From NCBI GenBank assembly GCA_032622095.1, contig CP136068.1, positions 55,020,025 to 55,084,024 of the forward strand: a DNA stretch of 64,000 nucleotides. The letters are read 5' to 3'. The DNA is from Siphonodentalium dalli. Lineage: Eukaryota > Mollusca > Scaphopoda > Gadilida > Siphonodentaliidae. A model generated the notes under the pieces. It was not told where the DNA came from and searched no databases. It saw nothing but the letters and a program-made list of their open reading frames with translations. Below are positions 1-10,444 of the stretch, in pieces. The stretch's first letter is position 1, and each line of letters begins with the position of its first letter. The translations under genes and the position numbers were made by a program.

Positions 1-866
1 TTGAAATATAAGACTTACAAATTATCTTTTAAATTTATTTTATTGGTAATTGACAAAGCTTGTCACAAACCAAAAATCAACATTATTGACATAATAATGT
101 AAAGGACAATAAACGAAATTGAAATTCCCAACTACACCTTTTACCGGACTCGGCCTTCTTGGTCGGACAGTTCGACTTTTAAACCGGAAAAACCAATTAT
201 CTATAAATAAAATGCCCAGCGGGCCACAGCTATAAATAATTTGGAGAACAGTATACACGCGGTGCGCGCTAATGACAGGCGACTTCCTTGTGCTTCCCGG
301 TGACACACACCAGTTAATTTATCGTTAGCTTGGCTCATTCTGATCGAGATCTCATTCCTTCAGTGAACACAATTTTGAATTGCCACAACGTCCACTCGAG
401 TCGTTTGTGGTTTTTTTTTAGAATGTGATAAGCTAATTGGATAGGCTATGCTAATTTATTTAAACCACATGCATACACACATGACAATAAGCAAAGCAAT
501 TGAACTACGTTTAGCATTACTATCCACGGGAAGGCATATTCTTCCTACCATTCCGTTTAATGTGAATGCCGTTGAGATATAACGATTGGCCTGGTAATTG
601 GTCTACACAATGTTTAATTTGTTTGACACATCCACTCAATTAAGCTATATATTTTGAGATTTTGGGAGTAGAATTTCCCCATGTATTAAACTTCGGCTAA
701 TCCGTACAAAAATCCACACAAAATATTTAATTGATACAATGTAAATAAGCATAAAACATACCCGAGCAACGCTTTCCAATATGTATCGGATAACTTCGCA
801 TAACTTTTGTTTACATGCGTTTTATGGCGACATAAAACCTGGAAAGTCGATATCGACAGCAATTAA
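1..866. other. No recognisable gene
   Basis: AT-rich sequence. Only short spurious frames are seen on either strand, with no motif I recognise. Confidence 0.5.
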
Positions 867-965
867 ACCTCCCATGACATTGTACCATTGTACCTCCCAT
901 GACATTGTACCATTGTACCTCCCATGACATTGTACCATTGTACCTCCCATGACATTGTGCCATTA
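867..965. repeat. 25-bp minisatellite, four copies
   Basis: Four head-to-tail copies of a 25-bp unit beginning acctcccatgacattgta start at 867, 892, 917 and 942. The first three are identical and the last diverges near its end. The array abuts a transposon-terminus-like sequence at 964. Confidence 0.95.
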
Positions 966-1011
966 GTTTGGTCGATAAACTCAAATTTTAGGTCAACCTA
1001 GAACAAATTTG
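964..1011 (+). repeat. Solo terminus related to element T2
   Basis: The sequence starting TAGTTTGGTCG and running into a tract ending cctagaacaaattt matches, with scattered mismatches, the left end of the TIR element at 39828-44545. It is preceded by CAT, the same trinucleotide that is duplicated around that element. I see no matching opposite end, so this looks like a truncated or solo terminus. Confidence 0.6.
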
Positions 1012-2572
1012 GACTAAATTGGTCTTTATTCCATGTTTTGTGTAATCCAAGATGGCGTCCATGATGGCGGTTGGTATCGAAAATTCTGAATTTATGTGGA
1101 AGGTTCACCAATAATTTAAGTTTCAAGATCTTGTCATCCAATCCCCAGTCTCTGTATATTATACTAATAACATATGAAAGTTTGGGTTCAACACGGGATA
1201 ATACATGGCTCTGATTACGAATTATATTAGCGGAAGTGGGTAAATAAACAGACTATTCAATTGATTACGATGATTATGTACGTGACACAATTGACCCTAC
1301 CGCAATTAGCTGTGTGAGCCAATGAGATAATTGCAGTATACAGCCTGGAGCAATGGTCGCTTCTGCGAACAGGCGGTTAGACAACAAGACTCATTTTACC
1401 GGCTTACTCTATGTCGCTTTGATTTTGTTTTGTATAAAAGAGTATTGGTTTCATGTAAGTTGACACAATATAATAATATAACAGTAACAGAATGCGAAAG
1501 CTTCGCCCTATGGGCTTTTTGGATTAGTAAATTATGAAGTTGGAAATGTCACGCTGAGCCAGAGAGGTGACAAATGGAAATATGATGAGGGGATTAGGAA
1601 GTGCTAGATAAGCTTATTAGTTAAAACTATCAAATCAAACTATGTACACATTTGAGATAATGGACCACATAGTGTTATAATCTCCAAGGGATGATTTGTT
1701 GGGGAAAGAGGGACACTAAAATGGCCAAAGTATATGACAGCACCTGTTAAATTCACCTGCTGTCGATAATTAGGGCGCCTCTTCCTGATAGCTTTCGGAT
1801 TTGTGATGGTTAGATTTGGTACATTATACAGCATTTATTTGTATATTTTGTGAATAAATGGTATTCATGGCATTTATACGTGAACTTACATACACAAACA
1901 TTATGACAGACCAACGGAATATTAGGGAACTGTGATATGAAAAATAATTTCTCAATATACTGAAACATGTTTGTTCTATACGCGTAATGTGCCAATTATG
2001 AAGATTATTAATTGTTATTATAACATTCTTTTTTTTTAAATTTAAATGACTTTATTAATTCCTTAGATATATAAGTCACGTTTTTTACATAGCCCATACA
2101 CACCCACGTGCCTGGGATAAGGGCGTTCTTTTTGTCTGAAATAAAAGGATTATTACATATTGTACAGATGTTGTTCCATAACGCCCTTCTTGGTAATAGG
2201 GTGGTCTGCTCTACGGCATTGTGGGAACATTATTACAAGTTACAACACACAGAGGCTCCACACACACGGCAAACAGTCCCTATATTATTCTATATTCTTA
2301 TTCAAATTCTAAATTAGTGACTAAGGAGTTAATAAAGAAAAAAACAAATATCAGATGCTTTGGTGTACCGGGAAGGATGGTGGGCTGCTACGTACGTATA
2401 GATAGATAGTTTAGTCAAAGAGGTTGAAGGCGGTCGATGACAAAACCATCTCCATATATGATCAATACGTTCACGTTCATAAGTCCAGTATAGGATCCAA
2501 TAGTGCCCATCTATTAGAATATGTATCATTATCCAGAAAAAAACAATCAGTTATCCAGAAAAAAACAATCAA
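1012..2572. other. No recognisable gene
   Basis: Low-complexity AT-rich DNA. Short frames near 1331, 1640, 1810 and 2108 lack family motifs and overlap one another on both strands, so I do not call them genes. Confidence 0.4.
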
Positions 2573-2929
2573 TTATGACATGGAACACATATTGATATCA
2601 GTATTTGCATCTTCGAAAAAGTATTTATTATGTGTTACATATCCAGCTTGACAAGAACAGTGAATATCCGAAATTATCGAACAATTTATCTCAAAATCGA
2701 CGCCATGTGCAGGTTCAGTTTTCATCATATTTCGGTGGTAATTTTCCCCAATAAAGAGCTTGTCGTCGCAAATAAACATTGAAACTGAATGTATGTAGCC
2801 TTCACTAAAGTACTTGTATTCTTGTTGTCGCGATTTCAATGAAGTACAAGTCGAATTGAAGAAAAATCCAGCGAATTCTGGTGGTAAGTCCACCAAATTT
2901 GAAACACGTCGTTCCTTGTTGTCAGACAT
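2573..2929 (-). CDS. Probable SWIM-type zinc-finger protein, 5' exon or fragment
   Basis: A 118-codon frame opening with a true ATG at 2929. Residues about 35-100 resemble the region just before and into the SWIM zinc finger of invertebrate SWIM-domain proteins: a YF..GYIHSV segment, a CDDK..IGENYHR..MMKTEP segment, then HCSCQAG, which supplies the first CxC ligand pair. The second pair (CxH) is absent; the frame continues as YVTHNKYFFED and stops soon after. Either the exon ends near the CSCQAGY codons and the finger is completed downstream on the minus strand, or the gene is broken. No splice site is strong. Family knowledge: SWIM fingers (CxC...CxH) occur in MULE-type transposases and in many uncharacterised invertebrate proteins. 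The assignment is by pattern only; a chance open frame is possible. Confidence 0.35.
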   Translation of the reverse strand: MSDNKERRVSNLVDLPPEFAGFFFNSTCTSLKSRQQEYKYFSEGYIHSVSMFICDDKLFIGENYHRNMMKTEPAHGVDFEINCSIISDIHCSCQAGYVTHNKYFFEDANTDINMCSMS

Positions 2930-3319
2930 ATCGACGCGTGATGTCTAACCTGCTGTAATTCAGACTGGCAATTTATGGCAGGCGTGGTTATCCCCGCTCT
3001 GGCGGTAAAGTGAATTAACTTGAGGAGTCGGACATACTGGTAATTTAACTGATACTTTTGGATTTTATCAGACCCGACTTCCCTCGTTAATTATGTCATG
3101 TAATAGTCGAAATGAATTGAATATGTATTTCCTCGCGCCACTATATAACATTGAGAGCAGTCGCGTTGCATCTCGCAGTGCACACATTTAAAAACAGATA
3201 TATTGATCTGATATCTCTCACTTCTGCTCTATGACATTTACGTAAATGATCTGGAGAAGCACCTCAGCTTGCACGCTTGTGAATGAATTAATTTAGATAA
3301 GCTTAGTGGCACCGAAACA
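2930..3319. other. No recognisable gene
   Basis: Intergenic AT-rich sequence with no motif or repeat I can identify. Confidence 0.4.
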
Positions 3320-3472
3320 TGCATCTATATTAAGCTACTTTTACTTATGTATGCTGATGTCACAGTTTTAATTTCTAACACACGCGAATGGCTGTGGAAA
3401 TCACTTGACATATAGTTTATACTGCACCCGATAGAAAAAGTCAACATCCTGAAAACAAAACTATATATATAT
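3320..3472 (+). repeat. Family P repeat, truncated copy
   Basis: About 150 bp nearly identical to 17028-17180 and 18942-19090, beginning gcatctatattaagctac and ending in (TA)n. The copy stops in the (TA)n tract, where a family A hairpin element starts. The other two P copies continue past the (TA)n, so this tract was probably the insertion site. Confidence 0.8.
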
Positions 3473-4133
3473 ACTAGCTGGTGGGCCCGACTTCGTCCGG
3501 GCTGTTTCCCCTCTGCTTTCATCCGGACAAAAGTACCCACAGGTATAAAATTTCGTTGAAACCCGTATTTTACCCGATTTGACCTTGAATTGACATTTTT
3601 TAAGGTCAAGGTCAGGTCGGGGTCATGATCTGACCCGTCCAAATCACTCCCCGGACAAAAGCACCCCTAGGTATAAAATTTGTCGAAATCCGTCCGGTTT
3701 TACCCGATTTGACCTTGAATTGACCATTTTGAAGGTCAAGGTCAGGTTGGGGTCACGATTACGTCCCGTCAAAAACACTCCTCGGACAAAAGTAACCCTA
3801 GGTATCAAATTTCGTCGAAATCCCGTCAAAATTCGCGATTTGACCTTGAATTGATAATTTTGAAGGTCAAGGTAAGGTCGGGGTCACGATTTGACCCGTC
3901 CAAAACACTCCCCGGACAAACGTTCCCCTAGGTATCAAATTTCGTCGAAATCCGTCCGTTTTACCCGATTTGACCTTAAATTGACCTTTTTGAAGGTCAG
4001 TGTCAGATCGGGGTCACGATTTGACCAGTCCAAAACACTCCCTGGACAAAATTAGCCATAGGTATCAAAATCCGTCTGGCAGTTTTCCCGGCCATAGCTA
4101 ACACACAGACAGAAGTCCCAAAATATATATTAG
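3473..4133 (+). repeat. Hairpin-headed repeat, family A
   Basis: Starts ACTAGCTGGTGGGCCCGAC with a short GC hairpin (gcccgac, loop ttc, gtccgggc). The body is about five tandem modules with a period near 131 bp, each containing aaatttcgtcgaaatcc, ttgaccttgaattgac and a gaaggtcaaggtcagg segment. It ends with aaatatatattag, directly joined to the next element. Open frames on the minus strand are a by-product of the module lacking stops in one frame and are not called as genes. Confidence 0.8.
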
Positions 4134-4646
4134 ACTAGCCGATGAGCCCGACGTTGTCCGGGCTATTCAAAAACCAAATTTCAAGTCGATAGCTCCACCC
4201 GTTTCCGAGATCTCGTCTGCGCATGGCGAAGCTGGCGTCGCACGGGCTCGGCGACCCGATAAAATTCGTATCCGGGGCAAGATACATGAATTCACATACC
4301 AAATTTCAAGTCGATAGCTCCACCCGTTTCCGAGATCTCGTCTGCGCATGCGCGAAGCTGGCGTCGCACGGACTCGACGACCCGATAAAATTCGTATCCG
4401 GGGCAAGATACATTCACATAGCAAATTTCAAGTCGATAGCTCCACCCGTTTCCGAGATCTCGTCTGCGCATGCGCGAAGCGGGCGCCGCACGGGCTCGCC
4501 AATACGACAAGGTCGACCGCCTGGTCAAACTACACACACGTACCAAGTTTCGTCCCGATCGTTCGAGAATCGTAGATTTGTATCAATGACAGACAAACAT
4601 ACATACAGACAAACAGACAAACAGAGGTCTTCAAAATATATATGAG
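4134..4646 (+). repeat. Hairpin-headed repeat, family B
   Basis: Head actagccgatgagcccgac, then gttgtccgggct, a stem-loop. The body holds three copies of a module starting aaatttcaagtcgatagctc and continuing into a tract containing tctgcgcatgcgcgaag. The tail is a (CAGA)/(CAAA) tract and aaatatatatgag. It follows family A and precedes family C without spacer. Confidence 0.8.
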
Positions 4647-5346
4647 ACTAGCTGGGTACCCATCCTGACGGGGAAAGTCGTTGTGTTGTCTTTTTTACAC
4701 CAACACCCCGAAAATGGTGGAAATCGGCCCAGCGGATACCGAGATACAGGTTCAAGGTCATTTAAAGGTCAAGGTCACACCGCTACCAGTAGGAAATGTT
4801 TGCCTACCCGAACCATCCCTACCTACGAAATTTCACCCCGATCGTCCCATCGGATCCTGAGATAGAGAGTCAAGGTCACTCGAATATCAAGGTCACGCCA
4901 CACGGGCATCAGGGTGTGACGAAATTGCTCAGCGCCTCACACTACCCGTTTCCACCAAATTTGGTGGAAATCGGCTCAGCGGATCCCGAGATATGAGTTC
5001 AAGGTCATTCAAAGGTCAATGTCACGCCGCACGGACAGACGGACATGGCCGTGTTACTCCTGGGGTCAACCTACACCAACACCCCAAAAATGGTGGAAAT
5101 TGCTCGGCCCCTCAAACTGCCCCCACGTACCAAATTCGGTCGAAATCGAACCGGCAGGAGCCGAGATACAGGTTCAAGGTCATTCGAATGTCAATCTAAC
5201 GCCGCACGGACAAATGGATGGGCCTATGTTGGTTCCCGGGTGATACTACGTGGCCGTACCAAGTTTCGTCGAAATTGGTCTAGCCGTTTTGGTGTCCATC
5301 GCGGCCACACACACACACACACAAACTTTCCTCAAATATATCGTAG
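4647..5346 (+). repeat. Hairpin-headed repeat, family C
   Basis: Head actagctgggtacccatcct followed by gacggggaaag, a CCCRTC/GACGGG stem-loop. The body has repeated modules with ggtggaaatcggcccagcgg and gttcaaggtcattcaaaggt. The tail is a (CA)n tract and aaatatatcgtag. Confidence 0.8.
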
Positions 5347-5438
5347 ACTAGCTAGGTACCCGTCATGACGGGGAGAGTCGTTGTGTTGTTTTTTATAATT
5401 ATGTTTTAACTCGCCAACAACCCAAAAAATGGTGAAAT
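5347..5438 (+). repeat. Family C element, left part, interrupted
   Basis: Begins actagctaggtacccgtcat with the C hairpin head and follows the C consensus to ggtgaaat at 5438, where similarity ends. The rest of a C element resumes at 15401 (cggctcagtggatccggag), so the 10-kb Helitron-bearing block appears to sit inside a C copy. There is a short extra stretch near 5392-5408. Confidence 0.7.
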
Positions 5439-5557
5439 TTTTTTGGACCGTTCGCATTCCTTTTGAAAAGTTTGAATTCTTGAGTGGATGAAAGTTAAGA
5501 AGGAATGTCCTATATGCCGAGCAGCCATAACGACTCATATGAGGTCTATCGTCCTCG

Positions 5558-6412
5558 ATTGTTCAAATTGGTGTCAACCTAAGTTGATTTCTACAAATCG
5601 ATGGTAGTTTGGCGTGAGAATGAGGCATGTGAATCGACCAGTCATCAGAATACATTCAGAAAGTTCGAATTGGTGCCAAGCAAAGTTGATATTTACAAAT
5701 TCAGTGAATGGTTGCTTGGCGTGAGAAAGAGGCAAATGAATTGACCAGTCAGCAGGTAATCAGAATACATTGATAAATTTCAAGTGGGCGCCTAACAAAG
5801 TTAATATTTACAAATTGAGTGAATGGTTTCTTGGCTTGAGAATGAGGCAAATTAATCGACCAGTCAGTAGGTAACCAGAATGCATTGAAAAAAGGTTCAA
5901 ATTGGTGTCAGGCAAAGTTAGTATTTACAAAAGCAGGTAATCAGAATGTATTAAAAAGCATCAAATTAGTGTCAAGAAAAGTTAATATTTACCAATTCAG
6001 TGAATGGCTAATTGGCGTGAGAATGAGACAAATCACCATTTTATACCACGGATTCCACTTATCCCTTCGGATTCACCCATCGAATTCCGGCCAATCACCC
6101 AGTCAGCAGGTAATCAGAATACATCGAGAAAGTTCAAATTGGTGCCAAGCAAAGTTGATATTTACAAATTGAGTAATTGGTTGCATGGCGTAGGAATGCG
6201 GCAAATGAATTGACCTGTCATCAGAATACATTGAAACGGTTCAAATTGGTGTAAAGCTTAGTTGATATTCACAAATCGATGGTAGCTTGACGTGATAATG
6301 AGGCAAATGAATCGTCCAGTTAGCAGGTAATAAGAATACATTGAGAATGTTCAAACTGGCGTCAAACAATGATTATATTTACAAATTAGGCAAATGGTAG
6401 TTTGACTATGAT
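5558..6412 (+). repeat. Degenerate 100-120-bp minisatellite, Helitron left flank
   Basis: About seven diverged units. Each carries gttcaaattggtgtcaa, gttgatatttacaaatt, a ggcgtgagaatgaggcaaatg segment and cagcaggtaatcagaatac. Unit length varies with internal gaps. One unit has acquired a piece of Helitron helicase in inverted orientation (6039-6091). Confidence 0.85.
6039..6091 (+). repeat. Helicase fragment embedded in minisatellite
   Basis: 53 bp identical to the reverse complement of 6719-6771, which encodes the FIPRIPLIPSDSPIEF segment of the Helitron helicase. Here it reads in the plus direction within a minisatellite unit. Confidence 0.9.
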
Positions 6413-6502
6413 TTGGTCGTCCCATTCATTGAGAACTTCTGATTGAATATCTCTCATGCTGGAACGGAAATACAATTTGAGTAATGGTCTTTTCGGCACA
6501 GC

Positions 6503-7450
6503 CTATTCCAGAACCTCCCGGTGAACGACATTCCTCGTCTCTCTCGACGGTGAATGTATAAACAAAACAGCGGGCGAACCAACACGCGAACGTGCAACAT
6601 AAAGCTGACCATGCGAAAAGCAAGGATCATTCAACTCCACCCCGACAACTTTCATGGTTAGGCCTTGCGATATGTTGATGGTCATCCCGAAACTCAATCT
6701 CACTGGGAATTGGAGCCGCCGGAATTCGATGGGTGAATCCGAAGGGATAAGTGGAATCCGTGGTATAAAACTGACTCTCCCTGTGCGCAACCAGTTAGTA
6801 TTGTCGCCACGAGTATATGGGGTGAGAGGTTCTTGATCGCCAGTCGTGTGCCATTGCACAGCTTGGGGGGATCTAAGTTCCGGAGGAGCATGATGGGACA
6901 ACCTTCCTCCAAATTCAGCTGATGAGGGGGCAGCCCAGTAGGTTTGAGGCTATTCAGAAACTCAGTTGGATAGTTCACAATTTCAGATTCGTCCGGAACT
7001 GTGTCAACTGACTTAAACAAACGGACTTCTCCTTGTATTAGGTTTAACAAAATATCGTTTATCCTATCAACTGTATCATTCTTTGGCGCTAGTATAGCCC
7101 TTTCTCTGAGCCAGTCGTGAGAAGACATATTTTGGGCAACATCCGGGAAAACATTTTGTATAAGTTCATTGAGAGCAGAGACGACCGTGCCAATAGGGGT
7201 CAAATCTACAAAGCCATCCCGAATGTTGGCGCCGTTGCCTATATGAAGCAATTGTTCAGCGAAATACGCCGAGAGGCGGTCTCCGTGTAAATGTGCTCTC
7301 ATGTTAGTTGAGAGAGGGAGAGCGGTTGAACACTTCGCCAAAGATATGACGACTTCAAGCAGGCGTTTATCAGGTCAGCTTTTGTTCCCTTTGGGATAAC
7401 AGGAAGGGTTCTGTCTAGCGCCTCGAAGGCACGCTTATGGGACATAGTGC
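6503..7450 (-). pseudogene. Helitron helicase, C-terminal part (broken)
   Basis: The unduplicated 3' part of the Rep-helicase. Read on the minus strand it has RAFEALDRT, LPVIPKGT, LINACLKSSYLW, a TNMR motif, ERAILAPKN, PPHQLNLEEGCPIMLLRNL, KLCNGTRL, LTGCAQGES, IPLIPSDSPIEF, LQFPVRLSFGMTIN, SQGLT and YVARSRVGSP, finishing NVVHREVLE and a stop at 6503, where this family normally ends. Damage: a 2-bp expansion in a CTCTCT run near 7314 and a frameshift near 6775. A deletion near 7401-7412 joins DRT directly to LPVIP, losing the roughly two dozen residues that in relatives hold the AGDFRQT helicase motif. It continues from the body copy at 7446-10444. Homology is confident; function is lost. Confidence 0.85.
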
Positions 7451-10444
7451 ATTCATCCCAAACAATGAGGTCACATTTCTGGAGAAGGGTAGCCAGACCT
7501 GTCCCTTTTCTAACGGCTCAAGTCGGTTGTTCGTTGCTGTTTAGATTCAATGGAATCTTGAATGTCGATTGTGCAGTTGTTCCTCCGGGCAAGAGTGTTG
7601 CAGCGATACCGGACGACGCGACGGCAATAGCGATTCTGCCCTGCTGCCTAAGCTTAGCAAGAATCAGACTCATTACAAAAGTCTTTCCAGTTCCACCGGG
7701 CGCATCGATAAAATAAATATGACCCAGTCGACCAACAGCGCTACGCATGGTTGTTTCGAAACAAAGCCGTTGCTCAGGCAAAAGATTCGGCTCACTCGTC
7801 CTCACAATATCATTGAGACATTCGACGTCGTAGGACATTTCTCTCAGCAATTCTCGAGGTATAGCCGATGTGTTTGTTCGCTCGGTGGTCGGCAGACCGA
7901 ATCTGTCGAGGTTCTGCCCACCGAGACTCAAAATCTTGTCCTCGATTTGAATCAGAGCAGAATTAAAGACCTCGTCTGTGAAGCGGACTTCGAGATCAGG
8001 GTTCCGTTTCTGGAGGTCGAACCTGAGATCTTCCGAAAGATCCTCTCTAAATTCCAGCCACAGCTGCAGTGGACTGCCAACACCGCACATGTAAATTAAT
8101 GTTGCAAAAAGGTTCCTCATTTTCCTCGGAGATTTTGAAACAGACGCCTCGGTCATGGTAGACTGCCACTGCTGGTCGTCTTCCAGCAAACCACGATGCA
8201 AGCATGTCTCTCGAAATGTGGTCAAGACCTGTCCGTCGACGGTTCTCAAGAAGTCAAAGGAGATGGGGCCACGAACCTCATGCAACAATAGTCTGAGAAA
8301 GAAGCATTCCTGCTGGGTGGAGTGTACAGTGTACACTCTACCAAGTGCTGGGTCTTTGAAAACACACGCCCATCCGTCTACGGGCTGGCCTCTTTTTCGG
8401 CGGTTCCATTTGTGGTTCGACCAGGTATAATATGACGGAACCTCACAATAGAGAAGTGTCCTGGCAAAATCGTCGATACGACACAGTTCAAAAAACCCAG
8501 TAAGTGTTGTTTGCTTAGGGGCAGCAGCAATTTGTGCAGCCGTCTGTTCAGTAAAATAAACTCGCTGTCCGTTCTCCAAATGCACTGCCAATTTAATGAC
8601 GGCGGGTGTCCTTTCGTGGATTGCAAAATCGAAAATTCGCCAGAAGGCCTCATTCGAACTAATATATCGCCCATGTTGGAATTGTGATACCTCGTCATTG
8701 GAGTTTTTGTTTTGTTCGGCAAAAACAGCAGCATCGGATCCCTTGTTAATATATTTACAGATGTATTTTATTGCCTCGACATAATTGCAGAACTCAACAT
8801 TTATGTGTGCATTGAAAATTTTGCTGAGCAAGGGACAATAGGGAACGATCCATCTGTTGTCAATCACAACATCACTACCATTACACCTCACAGTGGCAGT
8901 AAAGCCGCCTTCTCCCGGCTTCCTCCTCCTGTATAAGTTATAACGGATATCCGTCATGTCCTGTTTGTGTCTCTGGAAGAAACGGCGTATGGTAACGTTT
9001 CGAACAACGTCCGTCAGACATGCATGGCGAGTTTCGATTGAAGGCACCACAGGGACCATGGACCATCTGTTTCCTCACTGTTTCGGAGAGAACGGGATCT
9101 TCGTCGCGATCCGGGAGCTCTGCTGAGAGGAATAGATCGATGTAATCTGGATGCAATTTTTCTGCTAGCCAAGTCAAAATATGAGCGTGGGGCAACCCTC
9201 GCTTCTGCCACTCAACCGTATACATGTCACAGATCATTCGACCGAATACATGATGTTTCTTTATGAAGGACATCAACTTTCCCAGTTTCAGATGGAACAC
9301 CCGCGCTATTATGTCATGCCTGTCTTTATGTGTCTGACCATCAAAAATAGCCCCGTTTATTTCATCCCATGCTGGATTGCAAGTAAACGTGATGAAAATA
9401 TCAGGTCTGCCGAAGTGTCTTACAAACGTCAAGGCATCCTGTGTTTTTTCCTGCATATAGCGAGGACTGCCAGTGAACGTTGCAGGCAGGATGCAGAGCT
9501 GACCAGCACCGCCTCTACCTCCATCATTATTGATGCTGTCGCATAGGTGTATGTACGAATCAGCTCTTAGTTCCTTTTGGTGCGTGCGGATATAGAAGAG
9601 CCTCTCTTCTTCGATCTTGGCATACATATCCACAACGAATTGATTGAATAGACTGCGGCCTCGATGGAGGGCACTGAACTTATCTAAACGAACCATAAAA
9701 TGGTAGGAATAGAAATCCTTACATGAAACTTTGCGAGGGCCAGATGCGTGAGGTATGTTAAGTCGGTAACCGTCTTGGCCTTTCACAAAGAATATGGGGT
9801 ATTGTAAAGGGTCATAAGGACGATGTGTGACACATATGCGCTTCAAACTACCATCCCTGCTCTTGAGCACAATGTCTCGTGGCCCGTATTGTTCACCGGC
9901 TAATACGACCGCAATTTCATTGCATTCAGGTGCATTGAAGCGACGTGGATGCTGAACATCGGGCATCTTATTGGCATCAATAAAAACCGTCATGTTTGCT
10001 GATGGATGTAATTCGAGAGCATATTTCAAGGATCTGACATACGCGTTTTCTGCGTGCAGCAATTCCTGAATGAGGAAAATAACTTCTGGGCGAGTTCCGC
10101 TAGCGTGCGAGTGTTGCGAATCTCAGCCTCTCGTTCAGAGTCGCCAACAAAATATATCTGGAGGAAATGGGGTTGGTCATCTGCACCAGGTAGCAGGGAG
10201 CATATCCTTTGATAAACCTGCCCCTGAACCTTGAATGTAGGCATGAAACACCCCTCCGTCATGACATTTCCACCAAATGACGTCATCTGGAACGCCGCAT
10301 GGTATCGCCTGATGCTGGAGAGAAAGTGATTCCACCGTCAAGCCGGCAAATAAACCAAGCAAAGGCTGTGGAGTGTCTTCGAAATTCTCGAGTACAATTT
10401 TGCCATTTACACACCATATACCAGGCGATTCCCCCGGCCATTTG
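7446..10444 (-). pseudogene. Helitron Rep-helicase body, duplicate A
   Basis: Left-hand copy of the 2,999-bp tandem duplication. Minus-strand order: end of the N-terminal domain, the AFQMTSFGG..PTFKVQGQVY segment, LLHAENAYVRS, then the Rep domain with FITFTCNPAWDEI and the HUH motif in GLPHAHILTWL (about 9190-9160), the two-tyrosine motif AIKYICKY (about 8765-8740) and the helicase with Walker A GGTGKT (about 7695-7680) and WDEC near 7455. The family rolls the element out by single-strand nicking (Rep) and 5'-3' unwinding (Pif1 type). Frameshifts shared with duplicate B lie near 10327, 10090 and 8936, the last a 7-nt insertion next to the GYP-LYRRR junction. A nonsense codon (TGA, 7518-7520) is private to this copy. 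Unlike duplicate B, it is contiguous from the AFQMTSFG segment to the C-terminus. Confidence 0.88.

Noticed and set aside
867-965. 25-bp direct repeats as a possible CRISPR or regulatory array
   Set aside because: Units abut with no spacers; simple tandem repeat.
3325-3829. Minus-strand frames of 105 and 61 codons
   Set aside because: They fall in the 131-bp modules of family A; the repeated peptide simply reflects the DNA repeat.
8920-8950. The 7-nt shift near the GYP-LYRRR junction as programmed frameshifting
   Set aside because: The extra bases look like a small local duplication next to a stop, several other frameshifts are present, and no slippery site or pseudoknot was evident.
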